From Silene conica (taxonomy: Eukaryota > Streptophyta > Magnoliopsida > Caryophyllales > Caryophyllaceae), in contig CM055318.2 in the NCBI GenBank assembly GCA_029255685.2, positions 12,343,001-12,407,000 on the forward strand: DNA of 64,000 nucleotides, read 5' to 3'. The notes beneath the pieces were generated by a model. That model saw only the letters and a program-made list of their open reading frames with translations. It did not search any database and was not told the DNA's origin. Within the stretch, counting starts at the first letter, position 1, and each line of letters starts with the position of its first letter. Below, piece by piece: positions 44,262-54,996 of this stretch. Made by a program: the position numbers and the translations under genes.

Positions 44262-45791
44262 TTAAAGTTCAATTTTAGACATTTTAACCTTAAAACCGTT
44301 CTTCATTCGAAGAATTATAGAGGTCTCGGGAACAATAGATTGACCTTCCACTGGTTGAAACTCGTAATTTAGGATTATTGCAGCGACCACAACCTTCATT
44401 TGGATGAAAGCCATGTCTTTACCAACACAAGTCCTTGGACCGGCATTGAAGGCTAAGAACTTGTAGGAAGGCTCATGCCTAATCTTCCCTTGGGGTGATA
44501 TCCATCTTTCGGGCTTGAATTTGCAACAATCTTCACCCCAAACTGATTTCGTCCTTCCCATTGCATACAAGTTGAATATAATTTGCATATGTGGTTCCAC
44601 TTTGTGTCCACTCGGGAGAATATCCGACTCAATTGGATTTTTGGCTTGAAATACTACCGGAGGGTACAATCTCAAGGTCTCACATAAAGCACCATGGAGA
44701 TAAACTAGCTTCTCACTTGTTTCTTTGAAATTGTTCCTAGTGAAATCATACAATTTGTTCATGTTACAACTGTTGTCGTCGTTTGCTTTCATGTTTGAGA
44801 TGAGTTCTTGTCGAATTTTTGATTGAACATGCGGGTTTTTGGAGACGAGATAGAAAAACCATGATAATGAAGTACTGGTTGTATCTCGTCCAGCTATAAA
44901 GAAATTGAGGATTGTGTCCCTTAAGAATTTGTCGTCTTTATCCTTGTACAATGTCAAAAGATCAACACCTATTTTCTGTTCTTCATTGGTGGTATTAATT
45001 GATTCAAATTGCTTCATTGCTTCATGTTTCTTGGCTATGCAATTGTAAATGAATTTGTCTAATGTTTCCCAAGCTTTTTTGTACTTCCTTTCTTTTCCGA
45101 CATCTAGCCACCTTATAAACTTCCATATACTAACCGGTATAGCATGCCTATAAAATATAACCTCCTCAACATCGTCTAAGGCCTTTGAGAAGGGAACACG
45201 AGGCAAATCGACACACAACGATCCCAACTCATATCCCATTGTAAGAGAGCAAATATTATCAAATGTAAACCTTTCAAACAAATCTTGAAGATCAAGTACT
45301 AACCCTTGTTTACAAGCATGATTAAGTACCGGTATTAGTCCATTTTCCACTTTCGCACAAATCTTGTGAAGCAAAAGCTGATGAAACTGAGGCTGCCCTA
45401 CAAATGTTTGAGCCATTTTCCTATGGTACTTCCACAATTCACCATCGGCATTGAAGATCCCATCTCCAAGGACATCGAAAATCTCGTTAAATTTAGCGCC
45501 TTTGGGATAATTACTAAAGTTCTTACTCAGGATATGGTGTATGTCTCTCGGGTCGCTCGTGATCAGTAGCTCCATGGAAGTGTACCAAGGACCCTTGAGC
45601 AGAAAACTCAAGTCGGGTCCCTCTGTAAGCTCAATACAGAAGTCGTGGATTCGATGGAGGTTTTTGAGCAGGGCAAGTAACATCCCTACGAAAGGCCAAT
45701 TCGTAGGCACACTGGTTTTATTGTTGCGGAAAGTGTAAGAAAAGAGGAGTATTACGAAAATGAAAGTAAAGAAGAGATTAAGAAACTCCAT
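44262..45791 (-). CDS. Cytochrome P450, CYP96-type (copy 2)
   Basis: A single exon encodes 509 residues. It has an N-terminal membrane anchor (about 5-20), a PTNWPFVGML hinge (29-38), I-helix AGRDTTST (300-307), K-helix ETLR (371-374), PERW, and the haem loop FNAGPRTCVG with Cys455. All are intact. GPWYTSMELL and NFSNYPKG match the CYP96 pattern; the likely role is hydroxylation of a long-chain or specialised metabolite at the ER. It is closely similar to copy 3 over its whole length, including promoter sequence, and more distantly related to copy 1. The start codon at 45791 lies about 50 bp from a TATA box. Confidence 0.9.
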   Translation of the reverse strand: MEFLNLFFTFIFVILLFSYTFRNNKTSVPTNWPFVGMLLALLKNLHRIHDFCIELTEGPDLSFLLKGPWYTSMELLITSDPRDIHHILSKNFSNYPKGAKFNEIFDVLGDGIFNADGELWKYHRKMAQTFVGQPQFHQLLLHKICAKVENGLIPVLNHACKQGLVLDLQDLFERFTFDNICSLTMGYELGSLCVDLPRVPFSKALDDVEEVIFYRHAIPVSIWKFIRWLDVGKERKYKKAWETLDKFIYNCIAKKHEAMKQFESINTTNEEQKIGVDLLTLYKDKDDKFLRDTILNFFIAGRDTTSTSLSWFFYLVSKNPHVQSKIRQELISNMKANDDNSCNMNKLYDFTRNNFKETSEKLVYLHGALCETLRLYPPVVFQAKNPIESDILPSGHKVEPHMQIIFNLYAMGRTKSVWGEDCCKFKPERWISPQGKIRHEPSYKFLAFNAGPRTCVGKDMAFIQMKVVVAAIILNYEFQPVEGQSIVPETSIILRMKNGFKVKMSKIEL

Positions 45792-45839
45792 AGAGTAAAT
45801 TATATTGCAAATACTGGAATTTGAGCTTGTTGTTGTAAC

Positions 45840-45848
45840 TATATATAT
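45840..45848 (-). promoter_or_regulatory. TATA box of P450 copy 2
   Basis: ATATATATA in the sequence TAACTATATATAT, about 50-57 bp upstream of the ATG. The flanking GAGCTTGTTGTTGTAACT matches the promoter of copy 3. Confidence 0.65.
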
Positions 45849-46481
45849 GTGCGAATTGCGTGGTTGTTGGGTTAGTTTGAGTTATAATGATACCCACTCG
45901 TTGTGAATATGAATTGCTGGATGATGTTCTTGCAATTGGTCACTTTTTATACGAATAGAGTTGGTGAAGGTAAAAATTGATTAAGGATAGGATTTTTCTG
46001 TATAGGGAAAGATCAAGTGTGTACCCACATTTAGCTATTATTAATAAGTTGTACTACTGGTAGGGTTGTAAATGAGTTCAGCACGGTCAATAAGTTATCG
46101 ACTTGATTGAAATTCGTCTATGAAATTGTCGTACAGGCTTTTCAGGCGGTAGTAAGTCTTGCCTGTGACGGGTCACCATTTGTGACGGATATTTTGTGAA
46201 ATAAAATGGATACATAATGAGTTAGGGAGAAAGGGACCACATGAATAGTGTCGGAGAGAGAGAAAAAGTGAGTATTTTGTAAGAGAAAACGGTATCCGTC
46301 ACGAGCTTGTAACGGATACTGTCGTCATAAATGAGAATTTGTGTTGGGTGACCGGGCTTAGCTCGATTGAGAGACAGTCTATTTTTAACTAAACAATGGA
46401 TGAGGATGTTGTAGAGATGGGGTTTGCTATTACCAAAAGTTATCGTGTGGTATATTCCGTGCATTTTTGGAAAATGTAATA
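45849..46481. other. Upstream region of P450 copy 2
   Basis: No gene. It holds the copy 2 promoter region and a MITE at 46150-46343. Confidence 0.5.
46150..46343. mobile_element. 194-bp copy of the GACGG MITE family
   Basis: It aligns end to end with 58753-58948: it starts TAGTAAGTCTTGC, ends GAGAATTTGTG, and contains TGTGACGGGTCACCA and ATGAATAGTG. The target duplication is not evident here. Confidence 0.75.
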
Positions 46482-46699
46482 CTCTCTCCTATTCACAATA
46501 AACCTCCCTATTTTCATTTTCGTCTATTCATATAAATTTCCCTATTTTCTTTTTCGGTAAGTGTTTGTGCGGTCCAAATTCAATTGTATGGTGGGGTAGT
46601 GTATTTGTGTGGTCTAAATTTAATTATATGGTAGGGTAGTGTGTTTCCTTGATTTTTGTGTCAAAATAAAAGGGGAAAATTATTATGAATAAGAGGGAG
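46482..46699. mobile_element. Stowaway-like MITE
   Basis: It starts CTCTCTCCTATTCACAATAA and ends with the reverse complement of CTCCCTCTTATTCATAATAA; TA is duplicated at 46480-46481 and 46700-46701. It is 218 bp long, with the terminal pattern of plant Tc1/mariner MITEs. Confidence 0.85.
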
Positions 46700-46844
46700 T
46701 AATTTTTGTAGTAAAAAATATCTACTTTTTGATAAATAGTGACTACTATGAGAAAATAGGTTATTGTCATTATTTAATCAAAAGTGGTAACTATTTATTA
46801 AAAAATGATCACTTTTTATTGATCTCATGTGTGACCGTCGTAGG

Positions 46845-47326
46845 CAGGGCCGTCTGGGAGATTTCAGAGGCCCTGTTCGAGATTTTATGAAGGCCCTAAC
46901 AGTATCGTTTAGATCATTTTGACGCCATGTTACATCATATTTTCTTTACATTTTTCATCTTAAAAAAAATTAGCTATTTTATTTATTATTTTAATCATCA
47001 ATAATAAGAGAGAAAATTTCAACAAACATAAATGATATCGACCATGACGCGTGAATTTATAACAAATATTAGAATTAAACTATTTATTAAAAGGGTGAAT
47101 AGTGGGCCTTAGAAGTAAAAAAGAAAAAAAAAATGTTTGCACAAGGATTTGATCTTGGGTTGTCTTCCTAAAACATTGACACTTATGCCACTAAGCCATT
47201 ACCATTCTACTAATTTTATTTGTCTCAAAGTATATATAAACTTTCTCTCATGTTACACAATTGGGCCCCAAATTTTTGGGGGCCCAGTGCGACCGCACGG
47301 GTTGATCACCCATCCAGCCGGCCCTG
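46845..47326. mobile_element. Non-autonomous hAT element
   Basis: The terminal repeats CAGGGCCGTCTGG and CAGGGCCGGCTGG (reverse complement of the right end) differ by one base, and the 8-bp duplication GTCGTAGG lies at 46837-46844 and 47327-47334. It is 482 bp with no transposase. Confidence 0.88.
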
Positions 47327-47334
47327 GTCGTAGG

Positions 47335-48169
47335 TATGTTTGTATGGGTAGTGATTAGTTAGACTTAGGCATGTTCTTTCTAACTTAATTTCAGCTCATT
47401 TTAAATATGATACACAACTTTTATACGTTTTCAAAGTAGGTTCGAATCAAACTTGCCCATCAAATTTTATTATTAAAATGGATTCAGAGGCATCCCACGT
47501 GATGGCCTATAAATTATGTTTGTAGTTTTGTTAGTGTAGAGCAAAGTGTCTCCTATTAATAATAACAAATCTGATTTGCTATAGATATATTCGTTATAAA
47601 TTTGTAACGGAAAATATTAATTATGTGAATAGATAAGACAAAAGCAGATTGTTGACAATCTGTTTTGTCTTATCTATCCATATAAATAGTATTTAACTCA
47701 TTACAAATTTGTGGCGGATATATTCGTTACAAAGGAGAGTTATTGATGGAGAATTTGTGATAGTGTATATCTTCTTATAGCAAATGCTATTACAGGTTAT
47801 GTTTGTTCTTAAAGTGGAAATGGAGCAAGTTGTAGAAGAAGAAAGAAAATATTCAGATGTCAAGTCGCAAACAATCAGAGCCGATTGGGTACTTCTTGTT
47901 CATGGCTTTACTTAAATCCCTCCAATTCACACCAAACTTTTAATATAAATTTTTACGAGTTTTAAAAGATATGAAAAAATAAAGATGAAATGGATAATGA
48001 ATAGGGTTATATCAAGAAAAATCCAACTTCAATTCCTTTTTCATATTAATTCATTCTAATATTTAATTGAAAATAATCTTAGCTATTATATCATTAAAGT
48101 TGGACCGAACTAAATCATTATTTGACCTGAAATAGACAATAGTGGAAGACATGACGTGATATCTAGATA
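47335..48169. other. Intergenic sequence
   Basis: No gene; it holds the palindromic element at 47585-47723. A segment near 47810-47930 (AAAGTGGAAATGGAGCAAGTTG) is repeated in diverged form at 55838-55935, upstream of P450 copy 3, so the duplicated P450 block extends well beyond the genes. Confidence 0.5.
47585..47723. mobile_element. Near-perfect palindrome, foldback MITE
   Basis: Two arms of about 68 bases meet near 47652 (AAGCAGATTGT / ACAATCTGTTTTGTC). Both contain ATAGATAAGACAAAA and ACAAATTTGT. The whole can fold into one long hairpin. Confidence 0.75.
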
Positions 48170-48411
48170 CTCCCTCCGTTCGATTCCACTTTGCGGGTAT
48201 GCTTTATGCACAAATATTAAGAAAACCCTATTATAATATTAAAAGTACAACAAGTAGATATAAAGTGTTTGGATTATGTATAATTTGTATGGAAAAAGGT
48301 GGGCCTTAGTAGTATTATATTAATAAAAGTACAACCAAATAAGGAAACATGTAAAGTGGAGTCGAACGGACCGATAAGGAATACATGCGAAGTGGAGTCG
48401 AACGGAGGTAG
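48170..48411. mobile_element. Stowaway-like MITE
   Basis: It starts CTCCCTCCGTTCGA and ends with the reverse complement of CTACCTCCGTTCGA; TA is duplicated on both sides (48168-48169 and 48412-48413). The right end is partly doubled, with GTGGAGTCGAACGGA occurring twice 36 bp apart. Confidence 0.85.
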
Positions 48412-48904
48412 TAGTAGTCTAATAAATGAATGATGTAAAATATTATTTTTAAATTTATAATGGATATTGTGTGATGTGATTAGTATATGCTTATAATATT
48501 TCCCTCAATTTATACTATAAATAGAGGTGCTTGGTACTTACTCCGTAGTACTTACCATAACGAAGTTAAGTCAATAAAGTCATAGTTTGATATCTTTTTT
48601 AAACATCTTTTATAAGTCTCCTTTGTAACATATATGTGATCTTGTAATAAAACTTCATCTGCGATTATACTCACTATGTGTCCGTAATCTTAGACAACCA
48701 TTTTTCTAACAAGTCACATATGAGTCCACCATTTTTTTTATGGCTCTTTCCTCATTTATTCTTCGTTCTTCAATTCTTCATTTTCTCTCATTTATTTCTT
48801 CTTCCTTATATTAAACCTCCCAAATTTCAAGAAAAAAAAGAAAAAAAGGTCAAAAATCAACCGCAAATTCATCAAAAATCCAGAAAAACCCTAATTAATT
48901 AATT
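48412..48904. other. Spacer left of the chromovirus remnant
   Basis: AT-rich with no gene. 48670-48900 looks like UTR sequence but has no linked ORF. Confidence 0.4.
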
Positions 48905-49629
48905 AGGTTGCTAGTATTGGGATGACACATTTCGAGGCTTTGTATTGGAGGAGATACAGGAGTCCATCCCAGTGTGTTGGGATGATAGTTATGAGGGGGT
49001 AGTTTTGGGTCCTCGGTTAGTGCAGGATATGATAGATCAGATTCGTGTGATCCGACAGAAGATGAAGGCAGCTCGGGATACACAGAAGAGTTATGCAGAC
49101 TTGCACCGCAAGGATATAGGGTTTCAGGTTGGGGATAAGGTGTTACTTAAGGTTTCACCTATGAGGAGCGTGATGAGATTCGGGAAGAGGGGCAAGCTGA
49201 GCCAGAAGTTCATAGGACTTTATGAGATTCTTGATCGAGTAGAGGAGGTTGCTTATCGCTTGGCATTACCACCGACCTTAGACCGAGTTCATAATGTGTT
49301 TCATGTGTCCCAAATACGAAAGTACGTTAGTGATCCATCCCATATATATCCTTGAGGTGGAGCCAGTAGAGCTCGATGAAGCTTTATCTTATGTGGAAAT
49401 CCATAAGGCCATCCTTGATAGCAAAGTTCGTAAGACGAGGACGGGAGAGAGTAAGCTCCTTAAGATATTGTGGTCAAACCACGATGTTGTGGAGGCTACT
49501 TGGGAGTCTGAGGCTGCTATGAGGGAGCGTTACCCTCAGCTGTTTGATCAGGTATGTGAGGTTACGTGTAAAACCCCTCATGAGCGGAAATATAAACAAA
49601 GCAGCATGCGGAAAAATGCGCGAAATTAA
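48905..49629 (+). pseudogene. Integrase C-terminus and chromodomain of a chromovirus (Tekay/Del-like)
   Basis: The first frame (48945-49355) carries the integrase GPY/F-type region: RQKMKAARDTQKSYAD, VGDKVLLKVSP, KLSQKFIGLYEIL and HNVFHVSQIRKY. A one-base shift near 49340 moves to a second frame (about 49330-49560) with a chromodomain-like end: ILWSNHDVVEATWESE. All upstream domains are missing. Chromovirus integrases use the chromodomain to choose insertion sites in chromatin. The frame runs on into the LTR, as in related elements. Confidence 0.85.
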
Positions 49630-51090
49630 AACTTTTTGACATGAATATAAAACATACGGGGTGAATTACTTAACCAAATGCGGAATGTTAACTAAAAGAA
49701 TTATTAGATTTAAATACAATAAGCTAAACGGGGATGGTACATCCCACAAATATCAAAATAGTAAAATGAACTATAACTAGCTAGAAGATGTAGAAGTGTA
49801 GTCATGTCGATGCATAGCACCGCTCGCTAGCTCTCTGTGATATCCCGAATCAGCACCAACCTACATACATGAAAACATGTACGCAACAGTCAGTGAGGAG
49901 TAACTAGAGGTTCTCCCGGCCGTTTATTGTTAATAAACACGTAAACAGATAAACACGTTATACATATAAGCATGCTCCAACATAAATAATAATCACGAGA
50001 AGCATAAATCCTTACATCATCATCATAGGCTATGAGTACACAACATATTTAACTTAGCCATATTTCCTGAACTCAAATATACATATCAACAAGCATATCA
50101 ATCCAATAAGCATCTGGTCCAGATGTGAACTAACTTAACAAATATCCAGATACTAACGCAAGTAATAGGTCGAGAGGTTAACTTAACACATATCCCACTA
50201 CCACACTTACCAGGTCCAAAGGTGAGCTGAACACATATCCCGATAAACATACATAAGTAATGGGTTTAGAGATGAACTTAACACATATCCCACTAAAATC
50301 AAATGTCGGGTCCAGAGGTGAGCTTAACACATCCCACTAAAATAAAATATCGGGTCCAGAGGTGAGCTTAACACATCCCAACATACAAACACAAGCAATA
50401 GATCTAGAGGTGAGCTTAACACATATCCCATTGTCACACACAAGTATTGGGTCCATAAGTGAGCTTAATACATATCTCAATACGAAGTTATCGCACACAG
50501 AGGGTCCAGAAGTGAGCTTAACACATATCCCAATCATACGACACCAATCACGTGTCAGTTCCAGAGGTGAGCTTAACACATATCCTGACACACCACATCC
50601 ATACACATATCGGGTCCAGATCAGAGGTGAGCTTAACACATATCCCGATATGCCACATACATACCACATAATGGGTCCAGAGGCGAGCTTAACAAATATC
50701 CCATCATGCGACAAACACACACGAGTCAGGTCCAAAGGTGAGCTTAACACATATCTTGACACGCAACACGTACTAGGTCTAGAGGTGAACTTAACACATA
50801 TCCTAATACGCAACCATACATGTATCAACACATGAATCTCCTAAAAAAGGCTTTTCTTTACACCATGCAAGCAACATCATATTCAAGCGTAGAAATCATA
50901 TAGAGAAAACGGAAAAAAAGATTCACGGCTATATAACACATGCTTATTTGACTAATATGAGGTTACTTTATTGAACAAAATTGTCTCAATACGCACATTA
51001 ACACTTCTACAGAATCAAGGAACAAGCACCATACTTATATCATTGATCCTGATCTATTTAGAGCAGATCACATGAAGCCTAAGAGTATGT
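49567..51090 (+). repeat. 3' LTR of the chromovirus remnant, right end uncertain
   Basis: It starts TGTAAAACCCC right after the integrase/chromodomain frame. GGAGTAACTAGAGGTTCTCCC near 49890 in shortened form is shared with the solo LTR at 38109-40607. I did not find a TGTTACA-type end; the bound given is approximate. Confidence 0.6.
50111..50808. repeat. Tandem hairpin array with constant GAGGTGAGCTTAACACATAT core
   Basis: About twelve units of roughly 50-60 bp. Each has a core close to CCAGAGGTGAGCTTAACAC. Just outside the core the two sides pair, with a different sequence in each unit: ATCTGG/CCAGAT (50111), TCAG/CTGA (about 50555), ATATCGGG/CCCGATAT (50607), ATGGG/CCCAT (50671) and TAGG/CCTA (50774). 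This is the same architecture as the array at 38744-39102. Function unknown. Confidence 0.8.
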
Positions 51091-53405
51091 ATATATAGTT
51101 ATAGGAAAAATGAGTTAGCGACAGTGCGACACTGGGTGATACTCAATTTTGGCGTCACCCTCTCACATATAATAATTGGAAACCCCATAATAATAGACAC
51201 ATGACATGTAATAAGTGGGAAATCTAATAATAAAGGGTAAATAAAATAGAGCGACATCCAATAATTACTACGGTATCATTATCCTAGTTATATAACCTTC
51301 AAATAAAATACCTTAAGATAATCATAAATTCATAATATGCATTGAGTTTTGTTTATAAGATATGTGATTCGAATACCTAACCTTTAAATGACTTGTCAAT
51401 TTCTAAACCATTAATCCACTTACACTTGTTATTAAATCAAATATTAAAGTGTGTTGTATTCTAGAAAAAAAATTATTATTTTTACATAGATTTAGAATTT
51501 AAAGTATTTTACTTTTTGAAAAAGATATCTATAAACCATTTTTTTCATCCTTTTATTTATATAATAGCTAATTTCGGAAAAAAAAACTTTAAAAAATAAT
51601 TTTTTTTCCTTAAACCTACATAAATAAAACGTCAAAAAGGCTTTTAATTCCCCATAACACCAAATTTGTAGATCCGTCATTGTTATGACTTATGTTGTAC
51701 GCTCGTCTGTGATATTAAACAACATACAGTCAAATATCAACATCTGAAAATGAAAGAACGTCCAAAAATAATGTCGATCGTCCTTGCCACCACACGTACA
51801 CTTGAGGATCTTAGGCTCCTGAGTGACACAAATCTCCATAATTGATTGCGTAAATTTTAAAATAATGGGATTGCTATATCACGCCCCCTGTTTTACTTGT
51901 TACGTCCCCTATTTTTCAATTTATTCTCATTTTGTCCCTGCGTCTTGCGTTGAGTTTTGACGTTCGTTGATGATGATGATTTTTGTATTTTTTTTGAGAC
52001 GGTTTTTAAGACGGTTTTTGAGATGGATTTTGGGTTTTTTTTGGAGACGGTTTATGAAACTTTAACACGATATAAAAATTATTACATATCGGTTCATTTC
52101 ATATTTTGTGTTGAGGTTCAAAAGTTGTGACCTTCAATTTAGTAAAAATGTTAATAATTATTACATGATTATAAAATATTTACATTTAACACGATATAAA
52201 AATCTTTTACAAAGATGATTTTAATTGGTAAAAAAAACTAATATATTCAAAGTATAATAATTAGATAAGAATATAATTAAAGTGTCATTCGAATTTCAAA
52301 ACCAAATGATTAAGAAGTTTAGTCACTAATCCTCACTATACATTACATAAGAACATCGATGATGTTTATGATAAACGATGAATACAAAATACTTTATGAC
52401 TATTTATGTTATTAAAGACTTTCTTAAACCATGCATAAGTTGAGTAATTTTCTATTTCATCTACAACGACTTTCTTTCTATTTTGAAATATTTTAAGAAA
52501 TTTTGATAAACTACTTTTTCATTAACTTAAAGAGAACTTAAGCGATTTCATTGTGACGGTTCTGTCTGTAAAACACTATCTATTTTTTTCCCTGCTTTTA
52601 TTATCTGGTGCTCAGACGAAATGAGGGTTGTGATAGTTCTTTTTGTTGTTCATCAAGAGTATTCACTATCAAAAATTGCCATCACACGACTGAAGGCAAC
52701 TTAATGATTAGACTCCTTTCAAATTTGATTTTTTTTATTCGCAACAGTCATAAATCGAAATTACCAATTTATCACTTATTTAAGAGATAAAAGCTATATT
52801 ACGACTCACTTAAACCAACTTTCGTAGGAGGGTTATGATAGTAGAATGGGAATTAATAAGTTGCAAGTATAAAGCTATAAAAGGTTCATTAGGTGCAAAT
52901 GCAACTGTCATCTATCTCAAATTTGTGAGACATATATATCATTATTCATTGACAAAAAGAATGACACGAAACAATGCAATGAGATTGATTGGTAGTTTGG
53001 TTAATATTATGGTGATGATGATGTTCATCATCAAACACAAATTCTTATTTGTGAACCCATTTGGTTAGATAAAGACAAAGCATTTGTGATTCTCTATGCA
53101 CTTTTATTTTTGTTTTATTTAAACTAGTGGGTGTACTTGACCCGTTGCAAGCTTGTGACGTATATACCCGTCACAAGAAAATCTTATTGAACATCAAATT
53201 AAATAATTTAACCTAATTTTATTTTCAGATTTGAAAATTTATACTTCAAACCATACAATTACATATTGTCCTTAATATATTGAAACTTATTATACTTAAG
53301 CTTCTCACTAGTTTGTTTGTAGTAACATTATAATGAGGATTATTCTTAAAATACATGAAATGATTATTCTTAAAATACATGAAAACCATTCAACGTAACT
53401 AAAAC
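51091..53405. other. Intergenic sequence downstream of P450 copy 3
   Basis: No gene was recognised in 2.3 kb of AT-rich DNA. Short direct repeats of AGACGGTTT occur at 51999-52050. A diverged copy of the CACAAATTC/GTGACGG family lies at about 53037-53185. Confidence 0.45.
53037..53185. mobile_element. Diverged copy of the GACGG MITE family
   Basis: It starts CACAAATTCTTATTTGTGA and holds CCGTTGCAAGCTTGTGACG and CCCGTCACAAG near its right end. A possible duplication around CATCAAA is imperfect. Confidence 0.55.
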
Positions 53406-54929
53406 TTAAATTTTAGACATCTTAACCTTAAAACCATTCTTCATCCGAAGAATTATGGAGGTCTCGGGAACAACAGATTGACCTTCCACAGCTTGAAACT
53501 CGTAGTTTAGGATGATTGTGGAAGCCACGACCTTCATTTGGATGAAGGCCATGTCTTTACCAACACAAGTCCTTGGACCGGCATTGAAGGCCAAAAACTT
53601 GTAGGAAGGCTCATGCTTAATCTTCCCTTGGGGTGATATCCATCTTTCGGGCTTGAACTCGCAACAATCGTCACCCCAAATTGATTTCTTTCTTGCCATG
53701 GCATACAAGTTGAATATAATCTGCATATGTGGTTCCACTTTGTGTCCACTTGGGAGAATGTCCGGCTCAACTGGGTTTTTGGCTTGAAATACCACCGGAG
53801 GGTACAATCTTAAGGCCTCACATAGTGAACCATGGAGATAAACTAGTTTGTCACTTGTTTCCTTGAAGTTGTTCCTAGTGAAAAAATACGATTTGTTCAT
53901 GTTACCATTATCGTTTTCATCTGCTTTCATGGTTGAAATGAGTTCTTGTCGAATTTTTGATTGAACTTGCGGGTGTTTAGAAAGGATATAAAAAAACCAT
54001 GATAATGAAGTACTGGTAGTATCTCGTCCAGCTATGAAGAAATTAAGGATTGTGTCCCTTAAGAATTTGTCGTCTTTATCCTTGTACAATGTCAAAAGAT
54101 CAACACCTATACTTTGTTCATCATTAGGATTAACTGATTCAAATTGCTTCATTGCTTCATGTTTCTCGGCTATGCAATTGTATATGAATTTGTCTAATGT
54201 CTTCCAAGCTTTTTTGTACTTGCTTTCTCTTCCGACTCCTAGCCACCTTATAAACTTCCATACACTACCCGGTATAACATGCCTATAAAATGCAACCTCC
54301 TCAATATCATCTAACGCCTTTGAGAAGGGAACACTAGGCAAATCAACACACAGCGATCCCAACTCGTATCCCATTGTAAGAGAGCAAATATTATCCAACG
54401 TAAACCTTTCGAACAAATCTTGAAAATCAAGTACCAACCCTTGTTCAGAAGCGTGATTAAGTACCGGTATTAGACCATTTTCCACTCTTGCATAAATCTT
54501 GTGAAGCAAAAGTTGATGAAACTGAGGCTGCCCTACAAATGATTGAGCCATTTTCCTATGGTACTTCCACAATTCACCATCGGCATTGAAGATCCCATCT
54601 CCAAGGACATCAAAAATCTCGTTAAATTTAGGGCCTTTGGGATAATTACTAAAGTTCTTACTCATGATATGGTGTATGTTTCTCGGGTCAGTCGTGACCA
54701 ATAGTTCCATGGAAGTGTACCAAGGACCCTTGATCAGAAAACTCAAGTCGGATCCCTCCGTAATCTCAAAACAAAAATCGTGAATCCGATGATAATTTTT
54801 GAGAATGGCAAGTAACATCCCCACAAAAGGCCAATTTGTAGGCTTATTATTATTATTATTATTTCGGAAAGTGTAAGAAAAGAGGAGGATTATGAAAATG
54901 AAAGTTAAGAAGAGATTAAGAAACTCCAT
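53406..54929 (-). CDS. Cytochrome P450, CYP96-type (copy 3)
   Basis: A single exon encodes 507 residues, nearly the same as copy 2 along the full length. The N-terminal anchor, PTNWPFVGML hinge, AGRDTTST I-helix (about 300), EALR K-helix, PERW and FNAGPRTCVG haem loop (Cys455) are all present. EALR keeps the Glu and Arg of the ExxR pair. After the anchor there is a run of six Asn coded by an ATT/AAT microsatellite (54843-54862) where copy 2 has NNKTSV; this lies at the membrane-side linker and should be tolerated. The expected activity is ER monooxygenation of a long-chain or specialised substrate. Copies 2 and 3 could be redundant or recently specialised. Confidence 0.9.
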   Translation of the reverse strand: MEFLNLFLTFIFIILLFSYTFRNNNNNNKPTNWPFVGMLLAILKNYHRIHDFCFEITEGSDLSFLIKGPWYTSMELLVTTDPRNIHHIMSKNFSNYPKGPKFNEIFDVLGDGIFNADGELWKYHRKMAQSFVGQPQFHQLLLHKIYARVENGLIPVLNHASEQGLVLDFQDLFERFTLDNICSLTMGYELGSLCVDLPSVPFSKALDDIEEVAFYRHVIPGSVWKFIRWLGVGRESKYKKAWKTLDKFIYNCIAEKHEAMKQFESVNPNDEQSIGVDLLTLYKDKDDKFLRDTILNFFIAGRDTTSTSLSWFFYILSKHPQVQSKIRQELISTMKADENDNGNMNKSYFFTRNNFKETSDKLVYLHGSLCEALRLYPPVVFQAKNPVEPDILPSGHKVEPHMQIIFNLYAMARKKSIWGDDCCEFKPERWISPQGKIKHEPSYKFLAFNAGPRTCVGKDMAFIQMKVVASTIILNYEFQAVEGQSVVPETSIILRMKNGFKVKMSKI

Positions 54930-54987
54930 ATCCTAATTAAATAATAATATTAGAAGTGCTTGATTGTGAGCTTATTGTTATTGTAAC

Positions 54988-54996
54988 TATATATAA
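54988..54996 (-). promoter_or_regulatory. TATA box of P450 copy 3
   Basis: TATATATAA-like sequence about 60 bp upstream of the ATG, in a context (GAGCTTATTGTTATTGTAACT) shared with copy 2. Confidence 0.65.

Noticed and set aside
50111..50808. Regular repeats with variable parts resembling a CRISPR array
   Set aside because: The sequence is plant nuclear DNA inside an LTR, the variable parts pair with each other, and there are no cas genes.
50337..50835. Overlapping ORFs of 157 and 164 codons on both strands
   Set aside because: They are by-products of the tandem hairpin array, whose unit lengths happen to keep a frame open; the peptides are just repeats of the unit.
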